Assembly: GCF_041529975.1 (NCBI RefSeq)
Contig: NZ_CP168030.1
Location: 2,356,001-2,420,000, forward strand
Length of the DNA stretch: 64,000 nucleotides
Source: Microbacterium maritypicum
Lineage (GTDB): Bacteria > Actinomycetota > Actinomycetes > Actinomycetales > Microbacteriaceae
Direction of reading: 5' to 3'
How positions within the stretch are numbered: position 1 is the first letter of the stretch; every line of letters starts with the position of its first letter. Made by a program: the position numbers and the translations under genes. The notes beneath the pieces were generated by a model. That model searched no databases and had not been told where the DNA came from. It was given only the letters and a program-made list of their open reading frames with translations. Of this stretch, positions 58,079-64,000 are shown one piece after another.

Positions 58079-60192
58079 GCGTTCTCCTTGGTGCTGTTTG
58101 CGGCGATGGTCTCGCGTGCGGCCGCGATGACGGCCTCGGTCGTGATGCCGAACTTCTCGAACAGGGTCTTGTAATCGGCGGAGGCGCCGAAGTGGTCGAT
58201 ACCGACCGAGCGGCCGCGGTCGCCCACGATTCCGCGCCAGGAGAGCACGGAGCCCGCCTCCACGGAGACGCGAGCGGTGACGGATGCGGGAAGCACGCTC
58301 TCGCGGTAGGCCTCGTCCTGCTCGTCGAACCACTCGAGCGACGGAGCGGAGACCACGCGGACGTTCACGCCGTCGGCGGCCAGCGCCTCGCGGGCGTTCA
58401 CGGCGAGCTGCACTTCCGAGCCGGTGGCCACGATGATGACGTCCGGCGTGCCGTTCGGCGCCTCGGCGAGGACGTAGGCGCCCTTGGCCGCGTTGTCCGC
58501 CGAAGCGAACGTGTCGCCGGAGGCTGCACCCTCGCCGCGCTCGAACACCGGGATGTTCTGGCGGGTCAGCGCGATGCCGGCCGGTCCCTCGTGGCGACGG
58601 AGGATCTCGAGCCAGGTGGCCGAGGTCTCGTTGGCGTCGGCGGGGCGGACGACCGTGAAGTTCGGGATCGCGCGGAGCGTCGCGAGCTGCTCGATCGGCT
58701 GGTGCGTCGGTCCGTCCTCACCGAGGGCGACGGAGTCGTGGGTCCAGACGAAGATGCTCGGGATGTTCATGAGGGCGGCGAGACGCACCGAGGGACGCAT
58801 GTAGTCGCTGAAGATGAGGAACGTGCCGCCGAACGCGCGCGTCTTGCCGTGCAGGACGATGCCGTTGACGATCGCGCCCATGGCGTGCTCGCGGATGCCG
58901 AAGTGCAGCACCCGTCCGTACGGGTTGCCCGACCACTCATGGGTCGACCACTCGGCCGGGATGAACGACGGCGCCCCCTTGATCGTGGTGAGGTTCGACT
59001 CGGCGAGGTCGGCCGAACCGCCCCACAGCTCCGGAAGCTCGGCGGCGAGGGCGTTGATGACCTGGCCGGATGCGGCGCGGGTCGACACCTCCTTGCCTGA
59101 CTCGAACACCGGGAGCGCGGCCGTGATGTCGGCGGGGAGCTCCTGTGCCTCGAGACGGTCGAGGAGCGCCTTCTTCTCGGGGTTCGCGGCGGCCCAGGCG
59201 TCGAAGGACTCCTGCCAGGCGGCGCGGGCTTCGGCGGCACGAGCCGCGAGACCGCGGGTGTGGGCGAGTACGTCGTCGGCGACCACGAAGGTCTGCTCGG
59301 GGTCGAAGCCGAGCACCTTCTTCGTGGCAGCGAGCTCGTCGGCTCCGAGAGCGGAACCGTGGATCTTGCCGGAGTTCTGCTTGCCGGGCGACGGCCATCC
59401 GATGATCGTCTTGAGGATGATGAGCGACGGCTTCGAGGTCTCGCCCTTGGCGGCCTCGATCGCGGCGAACAGTTCGGCGACGTCTTCGACGTACTCACCG
59501 GTCTTCTTCCAGTCGACGGTCTGCACCTGCCAGCCGTAGGCCTCGTAGCGCTTCGCGACGTCCTCGGTGAAGGCGACGTTGGTGTCATCCTCGATCGAGA
59601 TCTGGTTGGAGTCGTAGATGGCGATCAGGTTGCCGAGCTGCTGGTGGCCCGCGAGCGAGGAGGCCTCGCTGGTCACGCCCTCCTGCAGGTCGCCGTCCCC
59701 GGCCACGACGTAGACGAAGTGGTCGAACGGGCTGGTGCCGGCGGCCGCCTCGGGGTCGAACAGGCCGCGCTCGTAGCGGGCGGCGTAGGCGAAGCCGACG
59801 GCGGAGGCGAGACCCTGACCGAGCGGGCCGGTGGTGATCTCGACGCCCTTGGTGTGGCCGTACTCCGGGTGACCCGGGGTGAGGGAGCCCCACGTGCGCA
59901 GCGCCTTGAGGTCATCGAGCTCCAGTCCGAAGCCACCGAGGTAGAGCTCCACGTACTGCGTGAGCGAGGAGTGTCCTGCGGAGAGGATGAAGCGGTCGCG
60001 GCCCAGCCAGTCGACGTCGGTCGGGTCGTGGCGCAGCACGCGCTGGTAGAGGAGGTACGCGGCCGGAGCGAGGCTCATGGCCGTGCCGGGGTGACCGTTA
60101 CCGACCTTCTCGACGGCATCGGCCGCCAGGATTCGGGCGGTGTCCACCGCGCGTCGATCGATCTCATCCCACTGCAATTCCGACACGTTCAT
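58075..60192 (-). CDS. tkt: transketolase
   Basis: The 705-residue thiamine diphosphate enzyme moves two-carbon units between sugar phosphates. It has [13 protein letters not shown], the cofactor motif GDGDLQEG ... [12 protein letters not shown] and the pyrimidine-domain [18 protein letters not shown]. It is the first gene of the operon and is preceded by a leader with an exact tandem repeat. Confidence 0.96.
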   Translation of the reverse strand: MNVSELQWDEIDRRAVDTARILAADAVEKVGNGHPGTAMSLAPAAYLLYQRVLRHDPTDVDWLGRDRFILSAGHSSLTQYVELYLGGFGLELDDLKALRTWGSLTPGHPEYGHTKGVEITTGPLGQGLASAVGFAYAARYERGLFDPEAAAGTSPFDHFVYVVAGDGDLQEGVTSEASSLAGHQQLGNLIAIYDSNQISIEDDTNVAFTEDVAKRYEAYGWQVQTVDWKKTGEYVEDVAELFAAIEAAKGETSKPSLIILKTIIGWPSPGKQNSGKIHGSALGADELAATKKVLGFDPEQTFVVADDVLAHTRGLAARAAEARAAWQESFDAWAAANPEKKALLDRLEAQELPADITAALPVFESGKEVSTRAASGQVINALAAELPELWGGSADLAESNLTTIKGAPSFIPAEWSTHEWSGNPYGRVLHFGIREHAMGAIVNGIVLHGKTRAFGGTFLIFSDYMRPSVRLAALMNIPSIFVWTHDSVALGEDGPTHQPIEQLATLRAIPNFTVVRPADANETSATWLEILRRHEGPAGIALTRQNIPVFERGEGAASGDTFASADNAAKGAYVLAEAPNGTPDVIIVATGSEVQLAVNAREALAADGVNVRVVSAPSLEWFDEQDEAYRESVLPASVTARVSVEAGSVLSWRGIVGDRGRSVGIDHFGASADYKTLFEKFGITTEAVIAAARETIAANSTKENA

Positions 60193-60223
60193 GCCCTTTC
60201 CGACAGTTTCGAGGGCGCCCTTA

Positions 60224-60263
60224 TTCCCTGGCGCATCCGCAACTTCCCTGGCGCATCCTGCAC
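60224..60263. repeat. two 20-base tandem repeats before tkt
   Basis: TTCCCTGGCGCATCC occurs exactly at 60224-60238 and 60244-60258, with a period of 20 bases and similar last five bases. It lies 32-71 bases before the tkt start. On the tkt RNA it reads as a repeated GGATGCGCCAGGGAA. Confidence 0.85.
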
Positions 60264-60317
60264 CGTCGCGGAGACGGGTGGAGGGGTGTGCGCAGCGCCG
60301 GGCGCGCGAGTGCTTTC

Positions 60318-60323
60318 AGCATA
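60318..60323 (-). promoter_or_regulatory. possible -10 element of the tkt operon
   Basis: On the minus strand TATGCT would start a leader of about 118 bases that includes the tandem repeats. No -35 is recognised. Confidence 0.35.
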
Positions 60324-60381
60324 GCGAAGACGACTGTCGTGCTACGCGAGTGGACGGCGCGGATGACGTCATCCGGTGTCA

Positions 60382-60387
60382 TAGACT
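60382..60387 (+). promoter_or_regulatory. likely -10 element of ctaB
   Basis: TAGACT would start a leader of about 44 bases. GGAGGAGG at 60413-60420 is unusually far (17 bases) from the ctaB ATG. Confidence 0.4.
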
Positions 60388-60437
60388 GGAGAGGTTGTCC
60401 GGTCACATGTGCGGAGGAGGCGATCGAGATCTCGACG

Positions 60438-61343
60438 ATGTCTGATCAGACCGTGAGGAAGTCGTCCATCGGTCGCACGGTGAAGGCTTACGTCACGCTG
60501 ACCAAGCCGCGTGTCCTCGAGCTTCTGCTCGTCTCGACCGTTCCGGTGATGTTCCTGGCGCAGGGCGGACTGCCCAACCTGTGGCTGGTGCTGGCGACCG
60601 TCATCGGCGGCTCGTTGAGCGCCGGTTCCGCCGCCGCATTCAACATGTACCTCGATCGTGACATCGACGCGCACATGCACCGCACCGAGAATCGACCGCT
60701 GGTCACGGGCGAGATCAGCCCGCGCGGCGCGCTGATCTTCTCCTGGACGCTCGCGATCGTCTCGACGGTCTGGCTGCTCGCCACGACCAACTGGCTCGCC
60801 GCAGCCCTGTCCGCGACCGCGATCTTCTTCTACGTCGTGATCTACACAATGATCCTCAAGCGCCGCACCGAGCAGAACATCATCTGGGGCGGCATCGCCG
60901 GGTGCTTCCCCGTGCTCATCGGCTGGTCCGCCGTCACCGGCTCGCTCGACTGGCCGGCGTTCGTCCTCTTCCTCCTGATCTTCCTCTGGACGCCACCGCA
61001 CTACTGGCCGCTGTCGATGAAGTACAAGGACGACTACGAAGACGTCGACGTGCCGATGCTGGGTGTCACCCGCAACGCCTCGCAGGTCGGCCTCCAGGTC
61101 ATCCTCTACGCGTGGGCGACGGTGGCGTGCTCTCTGCTTCTCGTCCCGATCGCCAACATGGGTCTGGTGTACACCGTGTCCGCCACGGTCTTCGGCGGAT
61201 GGTTCATCTACGAGTCGCACCGGCTCTACAACCGTGCCGTCCACGGCACCGAGCCGCGGCCCATGCGCGTGTTCCACGCCTCGATCACCTACCTGACGCT
61301 GATCTTCGTCGCGGTCGCGATCGACCCGCTGCTGCCGTTCTGA
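60438..61343 (+). CDS. ctaB: heme O synthase (protoheme IX farnesyltransferase)
   Basis: The 301-residue integral membrane enzyme adds a farnesyl group to heme B for cytochrome oxidase. It has nine or so helices and the prenyltransferase motif [15 protein letters not shown], with a second acidic motif [13 protein letters not shown]. The start at ATG 60438 is accepted although its strong GGAGGAGG is farther away than usual. It is beside tkt, as in other actinobacteria, with ctaA nearby. Confidence 0.93.
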   Translation: MSDQTVRKSSIGRTVKAYVTLTKPRVLELLLVSTVPVMFLAQGGLPNLWLVLATVIGGSLSAGSAAAFNMYLDRDIDAHMHRTENRPLVTGEISPRGALIFSWTLAIVSTVWLLATTNWLAAALSATAIFFYVVIYTMILKRRTEQNIIWGGIAGCFPVLIGWSAVTGSLDWPAFVLFLLIFLWTPPHYWPLSMKYKDDYEDVDVPMLGVTRNASQVGLQVILYAWATVACSLLLVPIANMGLVYTVSATVFGGWFIYESHRLYNRAVHGTEPRPMRVFHASITYLTLIFVAVAIDPLLPF

Positions 61344-61357
61344 CCCGAAGCTTCTGA

Positions 61358-61404
61358 AACGACGGAGCGGCGCCGATTCCTCGGCGCCGCTCCGTCGTTC
61401 TTTC
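61358..61404. terminator. terminator of ctaB
   Basis: AACGACGGAGCGGCGCCGA pairs with TCGGCGCCGCTCCGTCGTT; CTTTCC follows. It also lies next to the end of the minus-strand gene. Confidence 0.9.
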
Positions 61405-61415
61405 CGCTCAGAAGA

Positions 61416-61898
61416 TCAGCGTGTGATCGTCGAGTCGTCCGGCTTCGCGTCGCCGGCGGGAGCGTCGTCCCGAGCCGTGTCGTGCGCGTCAGCGGCGGGC
61501 ACCTCGTCGACTGTCGCCGTGTCGTACGTCGGCGCTGCCTCGGGGGATGCGGTGGTTTCGGACGTTGCGGTCTCGGCCGCGGCCTGAGGCTGTGCGGTCT
61601 CGGCGGTCCAGTCGATCGCCTCGACGACGGCCGGGGCGGGAGCGGGGACGAGCGAGCGTGCCGCGACGAGCCCGAGGGTGAGCAGGATGCCGACGATTCC
61701 GGCCGCGAGGACGCCTGCGCCCACGACGACGAGAGACTGGCCGACGTATACCTCGACGCCCGTGGCCGTGCCGTCGAGCAGGGTGGTCGTCATCGTCCCG
61801 ATCTGACCGGAGATGAGCCATCCGCCGACAGCTGTCGTGGCGAGGGACACGACCAGGAGGAGCCAGAATCCGATGCTGCGTGAGAGTGACTTGTTCAT
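61416..61898 (-). CDS. small membrane protein with acidic low-complexity tail
   Basis: The 160-residue protein has two membrane helices (about residues 9-30 and 55-82) and a C-terminal tail rich in Ala, Thr, Glu and Asp with no recognised motif. The ATG at 61898 has no clear ribosome binding site; a GTG at 61919 is possible. Function is unknown. It is between ctaB and ctaA. Confidence 0.55.
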   Translation of the reverse strand: MNKSLSRSIGFWLLLVVSLATTAVGGWLISGQIGTMTTTLLDGTATGVEVYVGQSLVVVGAGVLAAGIVGILLTLGLVAARSLVPAPAPAVVEAIDWTAETAQPQAAAETATSETTASPEAAPTYDTATVDEVPAADAHDTARDDAPAGDAKPDDSTITR

Positions 61899-61964
61899 GT
61901 CGTCCACGATCGCGGACACGCTGATGAGTCGGCGATGTGCGAGCTGTGGATCGCCTGTGCGGGG

Positions 61965-63071
61965 TCAGGCCTCGGCGGGGACCCGGCGCTTCAGATGGAG
62001 CACGACCACGGTGTACGCGGCGGCCGAGAGCGAGGCGAGCACCATGTGGATGCCGACGAGCAGCGGAGGGAGTCCCTCACGTGCCTGCCAGACCCCCACA
62101 CCGACCTGCACCAGGATCGCCAGCACCAGGACGAGCAGCCAGCGCCGCGGCTCCAGGCGCAGCACCCAGGCGGCGACCGTGAGGAACAGCACGAGGGTGG
62201 CCAGGATGTAGCCGGGCCACGAGTGCACGTGGGCGAGCACGGTCGCGTCGAAGCCGTGCCGCAGCACATCCGCGTCGCCGGAATGGGGACCCGACCCGGT
62301 CGTCAGCACGCCGAAGACGATCGTCACGGCGAGTGCGAGGCCGGTCACGTGGGTGACAGCCGCGAACCACGCGGGAACCGCGCGCTCACGGGGTCCGCCG
62401 TCCGTCTTCAGGCGCACCAGGAACGCCGCCGTGATGCAGACGAGCAGCAGGGACGAGGTGTAGTGGAAGCCCACGATGAAGGGGTTGAGGCCGGTCAGCA
62501 CCGTGATGCCGCCGACGAGCGCCTGGGCGACCACGCCGATGAGCACGAGCCAGGCCAGTAGGACCAGGTCACGTCGGGAGGGCGTCGTGCGGATGGAGCG
62601 GACCGCCGCCGCGATGACGGCGATCAAGAGCACGCCGAGCGCGATGGGGGAGGCCGGGAAGTGCAAGGGGGCGGCGATGCCGAACGCGGCGACGGCCGCC
62701 ACGATGCCGCCGGCGGCGTACCAGAGCGCGGTGACCAGGCCGCGCTTCCCGCTGAAGAGGTGCAGGACCAGCAGCACGACGGCCAGCGCGATGATCCCGA
62801 CCACGCCCGTCATCAGGCGGTTGCCGAACTCGATGATGCCGTGGATGCCCTGCACTTCGAGGATCGGGACCAGGGAGTCCGGTGTGCACAGCGGCCAGTC
62901 GGAGCATCCGAGGCCCGATCCGGTGAGGCGCACCGCGCCGCCGGTGCCGATGATGATGGTCTCGCTGAGGAAGGAGAGCCAGGCGAAGACCGTCAGCGCG
63001 CGTCCCCACGGAGCAGAACGGGGCGGAGCCGTCTGCGTCGGAGTGGAGGCGGGGATCGTCGTCTCGGGCAT
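61965..63071 (-). CDS. ctaA: heme A synthase
   Basis: The 368-residue membrane protein converts heme O to heme A, following ctaB in the pathway. It has about eight helices and GTGGAVRLTGSGLGCSDWPLC with the conserved Cys pair, then His residues in the helices (HGIIEFGNRL). GGAGGA precedes the ATG. The region 63072-63304 upstream, with sufB on the other side, has no gene; TAGAAT at 63130-63135 is a possible sufB promoter hexamer. Confidence 0.92.
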   Translation of the reverse strand: MPETTIPASTPTQTAPPRSAPWGRALTVFAWLSFLSETIIIGTGGAVRLTGSGLGCSDWPLCTPDSLVPILEVQGIHGIIEFGNRLMTGVVGIIALAVVLLVLHLFSGKRGLVTALWYAAGGIVAAVAAFGIAAPLHFPASPIALGVLLIAVIAAAVRSIRTTPSRRDLVLLAWLVLIGVVAQALVGGITVLTGLNPFIVGFHYTSSLLLVCITAAFLVRLKTDGGPRERAVPAWFAAVTHVTGLALAVTIVFGVLTTGSGPHSGDADVLRHGFDATVLAHVHSWPGYILATLVLFLTVAAWVLRLEPRRWLLVLVLAILVQVGVGVWQAREGLPPLLVGIHMVLASLSAAAYTVVVLHLKRRVPAEA

Positions 63072-63304
63072 TAGTCCTCCGGACCGCGCTGGAACCTGCG
63101 GGCATGGCCCGTCTGTCAGGCGGAACCTGTAGAATCGGATTGTTGCGATGAGCGCTGACCGCGCTGAAGCATCGACAACAGTTTAGGCGCGATGGAAGCG
63201 CCGGTGATGAGGGCCCACCAACGGCACCCGCTCCCGCAGACTCGACGGGGATCAGGTGTGTCGGGGCGGATGACACCGTTTGGGACCTGTGAGGAGAGTG
63301 TTGG

Positions 63305-64000
63305 ATGTCGGATGTACTGATCGACCGCCCGGAGCTTGACGGTCTGGGGGTGTACGAATTCGGCTGGCACGATGAAGACGCCGCCGGCGCCATCGCCAAA
63401 CGCGGGATCTCGGAAGAGGTCGTGCGAGGAATCTCTGCACTCAAGAGCGAACCCGAATGGATGCTGAAGACCCGTCTCAAGGGGTACCAGCTCTTCGGGA
63501 AGAAGCCGATGCCGACCTGGGGCGCCGACCTCAGCGAGATCGACTTCGACAACATCAAGTACTTCGTCCGCTCCACCGAGAAGCAGGCGCAGACGTGGGA
63601 AGACCTTCCCGCCGAGATCCGCGAGACCTACGAGCGCCTCGGCATCCCCGAGGCCGAGCGTCAGCGGCTCGTGGCCGGTGTGGCAGCCCAGTACGAGTCC
63701 GAGGTCGTCTACCACCAGATCCGCGAGGACCTGGAGGCGCAGGGCGTCATCTTCATGGACACCGACACGGCCCTGCGCGAGCACCCCGAGTTCTTCGAGG
63801 AGTACTTCGGCTCGGTCATCCCCGCCGGTGACAACAAGTTCGCCGCGCTGAACACGGCCGTGTGGTCGGGCGGCTCCTTCGTCTACGTCCCCAAGGGCGT
63901 GCACGTCGAGATCCCGCTGCAGGCGTACTTCCGTATCAACACCGAGAACATGGGCCAGTTCGAGCGGACCCTGATCATCGCCGACGAGGACAGCTACGTC
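63305..64000 (+). CDS. sufB: Fe-S cluster assembly protein SufB, 3' part outside the window
   Basis: The first 232 codons of SufB are present. Together with SufC and SufD it builds iron-sulfur clusters. Recognisable parts are [40 protein letters not shown] (quoted by position; [12 protein letters not shown] is typical) and the [15 protein letters not shown] stretch. GAGGAGA precedes the ATG. Suf genes beyond the window end cannot be assessed, and no sufR-type regulator is found upstream. Confidence 0.93.
   Translation, partial: MSDVLIDRPELDGLGVYEFGWHDEDAAGAIAKRGISEEVVRGISALKSEPEWMLKTRLKGYQLFGKKPMPTWGADLSEIDFDNIKYFVRSTEKQAQTWEDLPAEIRETYERLGIPEAERQRLVAGVAAQYESEVVYHQIREDLEAQGVIFMDTDTALREHPEFFEEYFGSVIPAGDNKFAALNTAVWSGGSFVYVPKGVHVEIPLQAYFRINTENMGQFERTLIIADEDSYV

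Noticed and set aside
63091..63129. GGAACCTG repeated before sufB and ctaA
   Set aside because: An eight-base match 31 bases apart may easily arise by chance in GC-rich DNA.

Overview
The window reads as chromosomal DNA of a high-GC Gram-positive actinobacterium, most likely Microbacteriaceae and probably Microbacterium. The grounds are the very GC-rich, densely packed genes, the many GTG starts, and the actinobacterial gene sets: hrcA-dnaJ2-rsmE, HIT-phoH-ybeY-corC-era, dusB-dgt-dnaG, tkt-tal-pgi-zwf-opcA-pgl, and ctaA/ctaB beside suf. No phage, transposase, CRISPR array, rRNA or clear horizontally acquired island was seen; this is mostly core genome. All names come from recognising motifs in the translated sequence; no database search was run.

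Layout. 1-4.5 kb: comEA-comEC (DNA uptake), holA and rpsT. 4.7-8.7 kb: a GH1 beta-glucosidase with an overlapping MFS exporter/importer, an alpha/beta hydrolase and a PH-like membrane protein. 8.7-14.7 kb: a complete peptide-type ABC importer (fused double ATPase, two permeases, and a divergently transcribed lipoprotein binding protein). 14.8-19.1 kb: lepA, two DUF1990-type genes and hemW. 19.1-27.7 kb: a type-B carboxylesterase, then the heat-shock pair hrcA-dnaJ under a CIRCE operator, rsmE, and the compact HIT-phoH-ybeY-corC-era run. 27.8-31.4 kb: an accessory cassette of ECF-like sigma factor, membrane partner and secreted small cysteine protein, followed by an MDR oxidoreductase and a lipoprotein. 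31.4-33.4 kb: leuA behind a leucine-rich leader peptide and hairpin. 33.4-45.5 kb: VOC/TetR pair, TRIC-type channel, recO-uppS, a P-loop kinase-like gene, DsbA/FrnE-like protein, Tat-exported phosphoesterase, glutathione peroxidase, dusB-dgt-dnaG, an orphan ABC ATPase and tRNA-Asn(GTT). 45.6-52 kb: APC permease and zinc alcohol dehydrogenase facing a PucR regulator, a septum-type lipoprotein, def and a DMT transporter. 52-60.2 kb: the pentose phosphate operon, read leftward. 60.4-64 kb: ctaB, a small membrane protein, ctaA, and the start of sufB, cut by the window end.

Regulation. At least fourteen genes here have a TAnnnT-type -10 hexamer ending exactly 6 or 7 bases before the start codon, with no Shine-Dalgarno, which is the signature of leaderless transcripts. 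This fixes several starts and shows two very short divergent promoter pairs (TRIC/recO and def/DMT). Other regulatory items are the CIRCE element, the leuA leader, an inverted repeat between the VOC and TetR genes, a 6-1-6 palindrome before the binding-protein gene, and an exact 15-bp sequence repeated at a 20-bp period upstream of tkt.
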